A stretch of DNA of 37,532 bases from an uncultured Eubacteriales bacterium. Lineage in GTDB: Bacteria > Bacillota > Clostridia > Oscillospirales > Oscillospiraceae. The stretch covers positions 1-37,532 of the forward strand of contig USEU01000012.1 in NCBI GenBank assembly GCA_900553805.1. Reading direction: 5' to 3'. The position numbers and the translations under genes are program-made. Of the stretch, positions 16,764 through 24,892 are shown in pieces. The notes under the pieces were generated by a model. That model saw only the letters and a program-made list of their open reading frames with translations, was not told the origin of the DNA and did no database searches. Within the stretch, counting starts at the first letter, position 1. Every line of letters starts with the position of its first letter.

Positions 16764-16949
16764 ATGGAAAAACGTCTGACACGGGTCGAAAACGGCAAGA
16801 TGCTCTGCGGCGTCTGCGCGGGCATCGGCAAATACTTCAACATTGACCCCACCCTGGTCCGCCTGGGCTTTGTGATCCTGACCTGCTTCGGCGGCAGCGG
16901 CCTGCTGGCCTATCTGGCCGCCGCGATCATCATTCCCAAAGAGGGCTGA
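16764..16949 (+). CDS. PspC-domain small membrane protein
   Basis: 61 residues, essentially a lone PspC domain: KRLTRVENGKMLCGVCAGIGKYF, then IDPTLVRLGFVILTC and a hydrophobic stretch ending IIIPKEG. PspC proteins sit in the cytoplasmic membrane and take part in envelope-stress responses. GGAGG precedes the ATG. It shares the upstream promoter with the recombinase-derived gene and ends at a clear terminator, so the two form an operon. This suggests that the upstream DNA-binding protein has some link with membrane stress, which is inference. Confidence 0.9.
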   Translation: MEKRLTRVENGKMLCGVCAGIGKYFNIDPTLVRLGFVILTCFGGSGLLAYLAAAIIIPKEG

Positions 16950-16960
16950 TACGCCGTGCT

Positions 16961-16993
16961 TTCGCCTCCCCGGAAACGGGGAGGCGAATTTTT
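16961..16993 (+). terminator. Intrinsic terminator after pspC gene
   Basis: An 11-bp perfect stem (16961-16971 with 16978-16988), loop GGAAAC, followed by five Ts. Confidence 0.92.
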
Positions 16994-17217
16994 GGCCCAC
17001 CCCCGGTAAGCGTATGCTCCATAGAGCGAAAGTCCCGAATCCGCCCGGTGGAGGGGAGAAAATGGACTTGCGTAATAAATATAAAATTAACATAAAATGA
17101 ACGCGCCAGGTGTTTTTTTGCCATGAAAAGAAGACGAAGGCAGGTATTGGCAGGCGTATTTGTTTGTTTTTTGATTTGTGATTTTGCACAAATATAAATG
17201 AAACACATAGTGAGAAG

Positions 17218-17269
17218 TTGTTTAAAACGCAAACAAAATCTTGACTTTATGTACAAGGCATGATACCAT
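17218..17269 (+). promoter_or_regulatory. Promoter and palindrome ahead of galactofuranose-type importer
   Basis: TTGACT (17241-17246) and TACCAT (17264-17269) are 17 bp apart. Immediately upstream, 17218-17236 has TTGTTT and AAACAA arms around a 7-base AAAACGC centre, an operator-like site. The whole 16994-17389 gap is AT-rich and holds no gene I can support. A leader of about 115 bases precedes the first gene and includes small GC hairpins, without a recognised riboswitch. No regulator gene is adjacent. Confidence 0.6.
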
Positions 17270-17389
17270 CGTGAATAGAAAGTGACCACGGTTTGGACGG
17301 CTTCTTACGCCCGACGGCGTCGGGGTGTGCCGTCTCTCCCTGCTGGTTGGTTTCGAAAGTACAAAATAAAACTGAATGGAGGAAACACA

Positions 17390-18385
17390 ATGAAAAAGAT
17401 CATGTCTCTGGTTCTCGCACTCGCACTTTTCGTCGGTTGCGCTGTTAGCGCTTCCGCCCTGACGATCGGCTTTTCTCAGGTGGGTCAGGAGTCCGACTGG
17501 CGTACTGCCAATACTGACGATATGTGTGCCGCCATTGAAGCGGAAGGATGGACTCTGGTTTATGACGATGCACAGCAGAAGCAGGAAAACCAAGTCAAGG
17601 CTCTGCGGAACTTCATCACCCAGGGCGTTGATTACATCCTCTTCACCGGCGTTGTGACCACCGGCTGGGACGAAGTCCTGAAGGAAGTCAATGAGGCTGA
17701 GATCCCTCTGTTCCTGCTGGATCGTATGCCCGACTGCATGGATAAGATCGATTACGTTGCCGCATTCGGTGGCGACTTCCTGGAGGAAGGCCGCCGTATG
17801 GCCCGCTGGACCATCAACTATCTGGATTCCGTTGGCCGTGGCGATGAAGAAGTCAACATCGTCATCCTGGAAGGTACCACCGGCGCTGCTGCCGCTACCG
17901 ACCGCACCAAGGGCATCATGGAGATCCTGGACGGCAACGAAAAGCTGAAGGTCGTCGCTTCCCAGACTGGCAACTTCACTCGTGCTGAGGGCCAGGCCGT
18001 TATGGAAAGCTTCCTGAAGGCTCACGACAAGATCGACGTTCTGCTGGCCGAGAATGACGACATGGCGCTGGGCGCGATTGACGCCATCAAGGCTGCCGGC
18101 AAGGTTCCCGGTAAGGATATCATCATTGTTGGCTGCGACGGTGTTAAGGCCGCTTTCGACGCCATTGTTGCCGGCGAAATGAACTGCACCGTTGAGTGCA
18201 ACCCCCTATACTCCGGCGCGGTCATCCCCATGATCAAGGGCATGGAGGCCGGCGAGACCTATGAGAAGGGCATTGTCCATCCTGAAGAGGGTGTCTTCTG
18301 CATGGACGGCGGCATTGCTTACGACGAAGCCGGTGAGATGCTGTCCGTCAAGGCTGCCGATGTGATCGCTGAGCGCAAGTACTAA
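17390..18385 (+). CDS. ytfQ: Galactofuranose-type sugar-binding protein (YtfQ-like)
   Basis: 331 residues. An N-terminal signal (MKKIMSLVLALALFVGCAVSASA) has Cys17 in VGC, a weak lipobox, or cleavage could follow Ala-Ser-Ala. The mature part follows E. coli YtfQ closely: TIGFSQVGQESDWR, AQQKQENQVKALRNFITQG, VVTTGWDEVLKE, IPLFLLDR, GNFTRAEGQAVMESF and NDDMALGAI. YtfQ binds galactofuranose. The gene order with ATPase and two permeases is that of ytfQRT-yjfF. TGGAGG supports the start. Codons are richer in T-ending forms (GTT, GCT) than in the flanking genes. Other pyranose or furanose sugars remain possible. Confidence 0.88.
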   Translation: MKKIMSLVLALALFVGCAVSASALTIGFSQVGQESDWRTANTDDMCAAIEAEGWTLVYDDAQQKQENQVKALRNFITQGVDYILFTGVVTTGWDEVLKEVNEAEIPLFLLDRMPDCMDKIDYVAAFGGDFLEEGRRMARWTINYLDSVGRGDEEVNIVILEGTTGAAAATDRTKGIMEILDGNEKLKVVASQTGNFTRAEGQAVMESFLKAHDKIDVLLAENDDMALGAIDAIKAAGKVPGKDIIIVGCDGVKAAFDAIVAGEMNCTVECNPLYSGAVIPMIKGMEAGETYEKGIVHPEEGVFCMDGGIAYDEAGEMLSVKAADVIAERKY

Positions 18386-18437
18386 ACTGGAGCCAGATCC
18401 GTTGACCGTTGACGGATAAATACTGAAACCAACTTGC

Positions 18438-18470
18438 AGCGGATGGGAGAATTTCTCCCATCCGCTCTTT
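18438..18470 (+). terminator. Intercistronic hairpin between ytfQ and ytfR
   Basis: A 13-bp perfect stem (18438-18450 with 18454-18466) has a 3-base loop and is followed by CTTTTGG. It would terminate part of the transcripts, giving more binding protein than ATPase and permease. Confidence 0.8.
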
Positions 18471-18492
18471 TGGAACGAAGGGATGATGAAAT

Positions 18493-20007
18493 TTGGATCA
18501 TGATGTGATCTTGTCTATGCAAGGCATCGAAATTCAGTTCCCCGGCGTAAAGGCGCTGGACGGAGTTGATTTCTCGCTGCGCCGCGGCGAAGTTCATGCG
18601 TTGCTGGGAGAAAACGGTGCGGGTAAATCCACCCTCATTAAATGCCTCACTGGCGTAAACAAAATGGATGCGGGAAAAATCATACTGGATGGAAAAGAGA
18701 TTCGTCCCACCAATCCCCAGAATGCTGTGGATATGGGCATATCTACTGTTTTCCAGGAGATCAACCTGTGCGACAATCTCTCTGTGGCAGAGAATATTTT
18801 TATCGGCCGCCAACCGATGAAACACGGAGAAATTGATTGGAAAACGATCAATAAGCGCTCTGCGGAGCTTCTTGAGCGCTTCCGTGTACATATTGATGTG
18901 ACCCGTCCGCTCGCCCAGTATTCCACCGCCATTCAGCAGATGGTCTCCATCGCCCGCGCGGTGGACGTGGATGCAAAGGTGCTGATCCTGGACGAACCCA
19001 CCTCATCTCTTGACAGCGACGAGGTGACAAAGCTTTTTGATGTGATGCGGGATCTGAAAGCGCGAGGCATCAGCATCATCTTTATCACGCACTTCCTGGA
19101 TCAGGTGTTTGAAATGAGCGACCGCATGACCGTCCTGAGAAATGGCCGGTTGGTGGGCGTATACAACGCGAATGAAATTACGAAGCTGGAACTGGTTTCC
19201 AGTATGATCGGCAAGGACCTTGACCAGATTTTTGACCTGAAGCGCGCCGTGCAGAGGGAAGATGCGCCCCAAATGCTGGAGGCCGATCATATCGGTGTCC
19301 CTGGCAAGGTGGAGGATATTTCTTTCGATCTGAAAAAGGGCGAGCTGCTGGGCTTCGCGGGACTTTTGGGTTCCGGCCGGACCGAAACCGCCGAAATGCT
19401 CTTCGGCGTTACCAGGATGCACAATGGCGATTTGAAGATTGCCGGCATCCCCGTGAAGATTGGAGAACCGATGGACGCGATCAACCACAAGATCGCGTTT
19501 TGCCCCGAGGATCGTAAGCGGGACGGCATCATCGGCGATTTGACCATCCGGGAGAATATCGCGCTGGCGCTGCAGGCCCGCCGGGGCATGATGCGACCCA
19601 TGAGCCGCAAAGAGCAGGACGAGCTGGCGGATAAATACATCAAGCTCCTTGCCATTGCCACCCCCGATGCGGAAAAGAAAATCCGGGAGCTCTCCGGCGG
19701 CAATCAACAAAAGGTCATTCTGGCCCGCTGGATGGCCACTGAGCCGGATCTGCTGATCCTGGATGAGCCTACCCGTGGTATTGACGTGGGTGCCAAGGCT
19801 GAGATTCAGCGCCTGATGCTGCAGATGTGCGGGGATGGTATGTCCATCATCTTCATCAGCTCAGAGCTTGACGAGATCATCCGCTGCTCCAACCGCATCA
19901 TTGTTATGCGTGACGGAAAGAAAGCGGGCGAATTGGATGGCGCAAGCTGCACACAGGCGGATATTATGAGAATAATCGCTGGGGAACAGGACGGTGAAAG
20001 CGCGTGA
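18493..20007 (+). CDS. ytfR: Galactofuranose-type ABC transporter ATPase (YtfR-like)
   Basis: 504 residues with two fused ABC domains, as in sugar importers of the RbsA/MglA/YtfR class. The first domain has Walker A GENGAGKST (39-47) and Walker B VLILDEPTSSLD. The second has the degenerate A-loop GLLGSGRTETAE, the signature LSGGNQQKV and LLILDEPTRGIDVGA. Blocks such as FPGVKALD, FITHFLDQVFEMSDR and CPEDRKRDGII match YtfR best. The start is a TTG after AAGGGATG; nearby ATGs are out of frame. Its stop overlaps the next GTG start by four bases. Confidence 0.9.
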   Translation: MDHDVILSMQGIEIQFPGVKALDGVDFSLRRGEVHALLGENGAGKSTLIKCLTGVNKMDAGKIILDGKEIRPTNPQNAVDMGISTVFQEINLCDNLSVAENIFIGRQPMKHGEIDWKTINKRSAELLERFRVHIDVTRPLAQYSTAIQQMVSIARAVDVDAKVLILDEPTSSLDSDEVTKLFDVMRDLKARGISIIFITHFLDQVFEMSDRMTVLRNGRLVGVYNANEITKLELVSSMIGKDLDQIFDLKRAVQREDAPQMLEADHIGVPGKVEDISFDLKKGELLGFAGLLGSGRTETAEMLFGVTRMHNGDLKIAGIPVKIGEPMDAINHKIAFCPEDRKRDGIIGDLTIRENIALALQARRGMMRPMSRKEQDELADKYIKLLAIATPDAEKKIRELSGGNQQKVILARWMATEPDLLILDEPTRGIDVGAKAEIQRLMLQMCGDGMSIIFISSELDEIIRCSNRIIVMRDGKKAGELDGASCTQADIMRIIAGEQDGESA

Positions 20008-21062
20008 AAAGCAAAGAATCCATCTTCAGAAGTAAGCTGGCATGGGCCGTGATCGCCGAGCTGGCAATTCTGGCCGTAGCCGGGATTCTGCGGCCTGATT
20101 TCTTCCGTATTGAGTATAATGCCACCACAGGTATGTTCTACGGATCCATTGTGGACATCATCAACAGAAGCTCCGAGATCACCATTATTGCCATGGGTAT
20201 GACCATGGTCATTGCACTGGGCGGTACGGATATTTCCGTCGGTGCGCTTGTAGCCGTGGCCGGTGCGTTTGCGCTGAAGCTGCTTCGTTGGGATGTGACG
20301 GAGTATCCTACCCCTGGCGACTATACCATTTATCCGTTTGTACTGGTCATCCTGGTTCCGTTGGCCGTATGTACGCTGATGGGCCTTTTCAACGGCATCC
20401 TGATCGGGAAATTCAAGCTTGAGCCAATCATTGCCACCTTAATCCTTATGGTGGCAGGCCGCGGTATAGCCCAGATCGCCACCAATGGCAAGCAGTTCAC
20501 CACCGGCTATACCCCCTTCCGCTTTATCGGCCAGGGAAGCCTGTTTGGCCTGCCGTTCCCCATTATCCTTGCCGTTGTGATTTGCACGGCTGTGATGATT
20601 TTCGTGCGGAGGACCGCCTTTGGTACCTTTGTTGAGTCCGTTGGCATCAACCCCAGCGCATCCCGGGTGACGGGCCTGAAATCCGGCAAGATCATCATCA
20701 TCGTGTATACCCTCACCGGCTTCCTTTCCGGCGTGGCCGGCCTGATCTACTCCAGCCGTATTTCCTCCTGCGACTCCAACAACGCGGGCGTGAACTACGA
20801 GATGGATGCCATCCTGGCGGTGGTGCTGGGCGGAACCAGCATGACCGGCGGAAAATTTTCGCTGACCGGCACCATTATCGGTTCACTCATTATCCGCACC
20901 ATTACCACTTTGGTGTATTATTTCGGCATCACTTCCGAATCCATCATGGCTTTTAAGGCCGTAATTATTCTGGTGGTAATCATTATTCAGTCTGAGCCGG
21001 TACGCAAGAGACTGGCCGTCAGAAAATCCCGCAAGCAGAAAGCAGGTGCGTTCCATGGATAA
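20004..21062 (+). CDS. ytfT: Galactofuranose-type ABC permease 1 (YtfT-like)
   Basis: 352 residues, BPD_transp_2 family, about eight to ten membrane segments. Signature text is ALGGTDISVGALVAVAGA, then the NGILIGKFKLEPIIATLILMVAGRGIAQ region and AVVLGGTSMTGGKFSLTGT. The GTG start overlaps the ATPase stop by four bases. It forms a permease pair with the next gene. Order and sequence match ytfT of E. coli; the generic RbsC class is the fallback. Confidence 0.87.
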   Translation: MKSKESIFRSKLAWAVIAELAILAVAGILRPDFFRIEYNATTGMFYGSIVDIINRSSEITIIAMGMTMVIALGGTDISVGALVAVAGAFALKLLRWDVTEYPTPGDYTIYPFVLVILVPLAVCTLMGLFNGILIGKFKLEPIIATLILMVAGRGIAQIATNGKQFTTGYTPFRFIGQGSLFGLPFPIILAVVICTAVMIFVRRTAFGTFVESVGINPSASRVTGLKSGKIIIIVYTLTGFLSGVAGLIYSSRISSCDSNNAGVNYEMDAILAVVLGGTSMTGGKFSLTGTIIGSLIIRTITTLVYYFGITSESIMAFKAVIILVVIIIQSEPVRKRLAVRKSRKQKAGAFHG

Positions 21063-22128
21063 AAGGAAAAACAGAAAGCTCCTGAATTTTGTATCCAATC
21101 CCAAATATCTGATGGTGCTGGCAACAATTGGTATCTTTCTGGTGATTTATGCGTTTGGTGCCATCGTCTACGGTGCCAAGGGCTTTACTAAGCTACGTAC
21201 TTTTATGATGCTATTTGTGGACAACGCCTATATCGGGATATCCGCCGTTGGCATGACCATGGTGCTGATTACCGGCGGGATCGACTTGTCCGTGGCTGCG
21301 GTCGCTTCTCTGACTGGCATGTTCCTGGCCTATGGCACTACGGTGCTTGGGCTTAACCCCTGGCTGTGCATGGCGTTCTCTGTTTTTGTAGGCATAGCGC
21401 TGGGGCTGGGCATGGGTGCCCTGGTTACCTATTTGAAGATCCCACCATTCGTTGCTACGCTGACGGGTATGTTCCTGGCCCGTGGCGTGTGTTCGCTGAT
21501 CAGCCGGGAGTCCATCTCCATCAACAATGAAGTAATTGATGCCCTGGCGGGCTGGAAGGTTTACTTCATGAAATACTCCGGGGGCGAATGGGTAAAGATC
21601 AAGCCCGTTGCATATATCAATCTGAATGTCGTGCTGTTCATCGTCATGATCCTTCTGGGCACCTATATTCTGCAAAAGACCCGCTTTGGCCGCAACGTCT
21701 ACGCGATTGGCGGCAACGAGCAGTCTGCCCGGCTGATGGGTTTGCCCGTTGATCGGACGAAGATGATGGTTTATGGCTTCAATGGCCTGTGCTCCGCGCT
21801 GGCCGGCATCGCTTACGCGCTGTATGTTAAGTCCGGCTGGAATCTGGCGCTGCAGGGCGGTGAGCTTGATGTGATTTCTGCCGCGGTTATCGGTGGCGTG
21901 CTGCTTTCCGGCGGCGTTGGCTATATGGTGGGCACTTTCTTCGGTGTTCTGCTGAAGGCTGTGATCCCCTGCCTGATTACGTTCAATGGCACCCTCTCGT
22001 CCTGGTGGGGCAAGATCATCACAGGCCTTCTGGTGCTTTTGTTTGTCGCGTTGCAGCAGATTGTGATGTCCCGCAGCCGTCACGGGAAAAAAGCCAAAGC
22101 AAAAGTCAAAACCAAAGGCCGTTCTTAG
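21055..22128 (+). CDS. yjfF: Galactofuranose-type ABC permease 2 (YjfF-like)
   Basis: 357 residues, second BPD_transp_2 permease. Text such as GMTMVLITGGIDLSVAAVASL, VATLTGMFLARGVCSLIS and GNEQSARLMGLPVDRTK fits YjfF. It overlaps the previous gene by eight bases; the ATG at 21055 is preferred over a GTG at 21046. The C-terminus is very basic (GKKAKAKVKTKGRS). The operon ends here, with no clear U-tract terminator in the next 110 bases. Confidence 0.87.
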   Translation: MDKRKNRKLLNFVSNPKYLMVLATIGIFLVIYAFGAIVYGAKGFTKLRTFMMLFVDNAYIGISAVGMTMVLITGGIDLSVAAVASLTGMFLAYGTTVLGLNPWLCMAFSVFVGIALGLGMGALVTYLKIPPFVATLTGMFLARGVCSLISRESISINNEVIDALAGWKVYFMKYSGGEWVKIKPVAYINLNVVLFIVMILLGTYILQKTRFGRNVYAIGGNEQSARLMGLPVDRTKMMVYGFNGLCSALAGIAYALYVKSGWNLALQGGELDVISAAVIGGVLLSGGVGYMVGTFFGVLLKAVIPCLITFNGTLSSWWGKIITGLLVLLFVALQQIVMSRSRHGKKAKAKVKTKGRS

Positions 22129-22244
22129 AAGTGTGAATGGGGCTGCCCCACTGAAAATGGAAGGGAGGCCCCGTTCAAGACCACCGGCCCAATGGGGGCA
22201 GACGCGGCATTTTAAAATAAAGTAATTACCGCCTCCCCATTTCT

Positions 22245-22290
22245 GATATGTACCCCCAATACCGGACACCCGGTATTGGGGGTACATATC
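22245..22290. repeat. 21-bp perfect palindrome with 4-base loop
   Basis: The arms 22245-22265 and 22270-22290 are perfectly complementary around ACAC. No U-tract follows on either strand, so it is not a classic terminator. It lies between the yjfF stop and the MotA-like gene. The rest of 22129-22337 holds only a weak GC-rich inverted repeat (near 22136-22176) and no gene. Confidence 0.9.
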
Positions 22291-22337
22291 ATTTCCGAAG
22301 AGGCGAATTTTTAATTCTTAGTTTTTTCTTAGGTCTC

Positions 22338-22366
22338 TTGAGAAAACCGCCGATTCATGGTAGAAT
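22338..22366 (+). promoter_or_regulatory. Promoter of MotA/MotB-like pair
   Basis: TTGAGA (22338-22343) and TAGAAT (22361-22366) are 17 bp apart, about 80 bp ahead of the ATG at 22446. AAAGGAGG precedes the ATG. Confidence 0.7.
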
Positions 22367-22445
22367 GGGTCAAAATGGGGGGTCGCTTTGCCCGCAGGGG
22401 GACGGCGGATGCTTCCCGGCGCAACGAAATAAAGGAGGCCTTTTT

Positions 22446-23330
22446 ATGAAATTTCTCGCAAATATGCACCCCGTCAGCGTGGTGGTGATCATCATGATCC
22501 TGATGCTGTTTGCCGTGGCTGTGATCATGCTGTTTGCCGTCAGCTGCGCCTACCGCCGCCAGACAAGACTTGCCGTGGTGGGCGATACCCACCGCAGCCA
22601 CCTGGTGCGCGACGCGCTGGAGGAATTCACCACCGCCTACAATACCTTCGGCCAGGAGACCAATACCCCCGCCATCGTCACCAGCACCATCCACACGGAT
22701 ATGGGCTTCTGCCTGTTCTGCGAGCGGTTCCTGAGCAACGCCGTCTCGCTGTTCGTCACCATGGGCCTGCTGGGCACCTTCCTGGGCCTGAGCCTGTCCG
22801 TCACCTCCCTGTCCCAGCTGCTGGGCAGCACCGCCGACTGGCAGAACGCCCTGAACAACATGGGCAGCGGCCTGCTTTCCGCCCTGTCCGGCATGGGCGT
22901 GGCTTTCTATACCTCCCTGTTCGGCGTGGGCTGCTCCATCATTCTGACCATTCTGCGCTCCATCTTCAGCCCGGAGTCCATCCGGGAGCAGCTGGAAAAC
23001 GAGCTGGAGCTGTGGCTTGACCACCGGGTCGCCCCCCGCCTGGCTGCCGAAGCGCCGAAGGATGACGCCGCCCTGGTGCGCCAGATGATCGGCGGCCTGA
23101 ACGCAGCCGCCGCTGCCATCGACGACGCGCTGAAGGGCTCCACCGGCGCGCTGCAGCAGAGCCTCACCGGCTTCAACGCCACGGTGGACTGCTTCAACCA
23201 GGGCGTGCGGGACTTCTCGGAATTTGACTACAATCTGCGGGGCACGGTGGAAAGAATGGATGTGGCCGTGCGGGACCTGACCGCCGCCATCCGCCGGGTG
23301 AGCCGCAGCTCTGAAAGGGGCGACAACTGA
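22446..23330 (+). CDS. MotA/TolQ/ExbB-type proton channel protein (ZorA-like)
   Basis: 294 residues. One hydrophobic segment lies at about 10-34, then a soluble loop, then two segments at about 97-121 and 142-172 (FVTMGLLGTFLGLSLSV and GLLSALSGMGVAFYTSLFGVGCS), the MotA/ExbB core. The C-terminal part (about 180-294) is helical. It should form the stator channel with the MotB-like protein encoded next, overlapping by one base (TGATG). No flagellar genes are near. In Zorya defence systems ZorA has a much longer tail, so this is either a short relative or another envelope motor. Confidence 0.82.
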   Translation: MKFLANMHPVSVVVIIMILMLFAVAVIMLFAVSCAYRRQTRLAVVGDTHRSHLVRDALEEFTTAYNTFGQETNTPAIVTSTIHTDMGFCLFCERFLSNAVSLFVTMGLLGTFLGLSLSVTSLSQLLGSTADWQNALNNMGSGLLSALSGMGVAFYTSLFGVGCSIILTILRSIFSPESIREQLENELELWLDHRVAPRLAAEAPKDDAALVRQMIGGLNAAAAAIDDALKGSTGALQQSLTGFNATVDCFNQGVRDFSEFDYNLRGTVERMDVAVRDLTAAIRRVSRSSERGDN

Positions 23331-24352
23331 TGAGAAGAACCAGCCGTCGCACCCAGACCGGCACCTCCAATGGGGAGCAGGGCTTCTGGCCGTCGTATAC
23401 GGATATGATGTCGGCGGTGGCGCTGATCCTGTTTTTCCTGATGCTGCTGGCCTATATCCAGAACATCATCACCAACAATGACCTCTCCCACAAGGAAGAG
23501 GAGCTGCGCGACACCCTGAATCAGCTGATCGTGGCCACCCAGCAGGTGAAGGACAAGGAGGCGGAGCTGCAAACCGTGTCCGATAATCTGGAGACCGCCC
23601 AGCAGGATCTGGACCAGCAGAAGATCACCCTGGACCAGCAGGCCTCCAGCATCATTGAGCAGGCCAATTTCATCATGCAGCAGCAGGCGGACATTGCCGC
23701 CCAGAAGGATACCATCGCCCAGCAGCAGGCCCAAATGGCCCAGCAGCAGCTGTACCTGGACAATACCCAGGCAGAGCTGAGCCAGGTGCGCGCCCAGATG
23801 CAGGCGGCGGCCTTCCTGCGGGTGGACATTGTGGAAAAGATCCGGCAGAACGTGGAGCAGGTGATGGGCAACGCCAACACCATCTCCATCAGCGACACGG
23901 GCAGCCTGGTGCTCAGCGAGAGCGTGCTGTTTGACCAGGGCTCCGCGGAGCTGAAGGCCAACAGCCGGGTGCTGCTGGACCAGCTGGCCATCGGCTTTGC
24001 CAGCTTCCTGGAAAGCAGCGACAGCATCGGGTATGTGGACACCATCGTCATCGGCGGCCACGCGGACAGCACCGGCTCCGATACCCTGAACCGCAAGCTC
24101 TCCACCGACCGGGCCAATTCCGTGCTCACCTACCTGATGACCACCCAGGGCGGCATCCTGACCCCCTATGCCCAATACTTCTGCGCCGCCGGTTACAGCT
24201 CTACCCGCCCGGTGGCCACCAACGAGACCGTAGAGGGCCGGGCGCAGAACCGCCGCATTGAGATAACCATTACCCTGAAGGACGAAAGCGTCCTGGACGC
24301 CCTGAACCAATACCTGGCCATCCAGGTCCCCGGCGAGACCCAGGGCGAGTGA
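23330..24352 (+). CDS. MotB/OmpA-domain stator protein (ZorB-like)
   Basis: 340 residues. The single membrane segment follows WPSYTDMMSAVALILFF; Asp25 sits where MotB has its proton-carrying aspartate. Residues about 50-165 are a long Gln-rich coiled coil (repeated AQQQAQMAQQQ-type text). The C-terminal third is an OmpA-like peptidoglycan-binding domain: VLFDQGSAELKANS, GGHADSTGSDTLNRKLSTDRA and GRAQNRRIEITI. GAAAGGGG precedes the ATG. The pair should be a proton-driven, wall-anchored machine. Its effector is not encoded next to it. Confidence 0.85.
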   Translation: MRRTSRRTQTGTSNGEQGFWPSYTDMMSAVALILFFLMLLAYIQNIITNNDLSHKEEELRDTLNQLIVATQQVKDKEAELQTVSDNLETAQQDLDQQKITLDQQASSIIEQANFIMQQQADIAAQKDTIAQQQAQMAQQQLYLDNTQAELSQVRAQMQAAAFLRVDIVEKIRQNVEQVMGNANTISISDTGSLVLSESVLFDQGSAELKANSRVLLDQLAIGFASFLESSDSIGYVDTIVIGGHADSTGSDTLNRKLSTDRANSVLTYLMTTQGGILTPYAQYFCAAGYSSTRPVATNETVEGRAQNRRIEITITLKDESVLDALNQYLAIQVPGETQGE

Positions 24353-24385
24353 CCTGCGGGAAAAAGCTCCCGTGAAGAGAAAAAT

Positions 24386-24656
24386 GGCATCACCGCATCG
24401 GATGGATCGGTGCGGTGATGCCTGATACAATTTCCTGATTAAAATCTTAATTTTAATCAGGAAGGCATCGCCTGATGGCGCTGCCTGTTTTGTGATTTAT
24501 AAGGAAAGAAATCACAAAACAAGTCTCATATGAACTCCATGCCCTTCAGGCAATTAAAATCTTTTTTAAAGATTTTAATTGGAGTTCAGTATGAAAAGAA
24601 AAAGAAATAACCCCTGATCTTTCCCTCACGGTTTTGGGATCGATCAGGGGTTATTT
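24386..24656. repeat. Cluster of five strong hairpins
   Basis: Within 271 bp lie five stems: 24386-24400/24408-24422 (15 bp, one G-T), 24432-24445/24450-24463 (14 bp perfect), 24486-24498/24509-24521 (13 bp perfect), a possible three-way junction with outer stem 24531-24538/24581-24588 and inner 24552-24564/24568-24580 (13 bp), and 24605-24619/24642-24656 (15 bp perfect). The second and fourth share ATTAAAATCTT text. No coding frame is credible. The first stem could terminate the MotAB-like operon. Confidence 0.85.
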
Positions 24657-24892
24657 CGCAAAGTCCTTGGGTTCCGTCATTTGCTTAACCTCTGCTTTCT
24701 GCGGATTTGAGAAGTGGCTTAGTACATTGGACTCACTCCTTTTTGTGCTTTCAATATACACCCTTCCCGCACGGATTGCAAGATGGGATATTCCACACAA
24801 ATTGGCGCAAAAGCTTATGGAAAAAGCGAATGGACGGTGGGGCCGGATCTATGGTAAAATAATAATGTTGAGCGGTTTTCCCGCCTCTGCCA
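24657..24892. other. Intergenic stretch without supported gene
   Basis: Rather AT-rich DNA between the hairpin cluster and the degV stop codon. An open frame on + from 24634 runs into degV antisense and has no ribosome site or recognisable protein. A promoter-like TATGGTAAAATAAT is present near 24850 but would point into degV antisense. Confidence 0.5.

Noticed and set aside
16994..17217. A riboswitch ahead of the ytf-type operon
   Set aside because: The AT-rich gap and GC hairpins do not match any riboswitch consensus I know.
22446..24352. A complete Zorya anti-phage system
   Set aside because: Only ZorA/ZorB-like proteins are present; no ZorC, ZorD or ZorE gene lies on either side and the ZorA-like tail is short.
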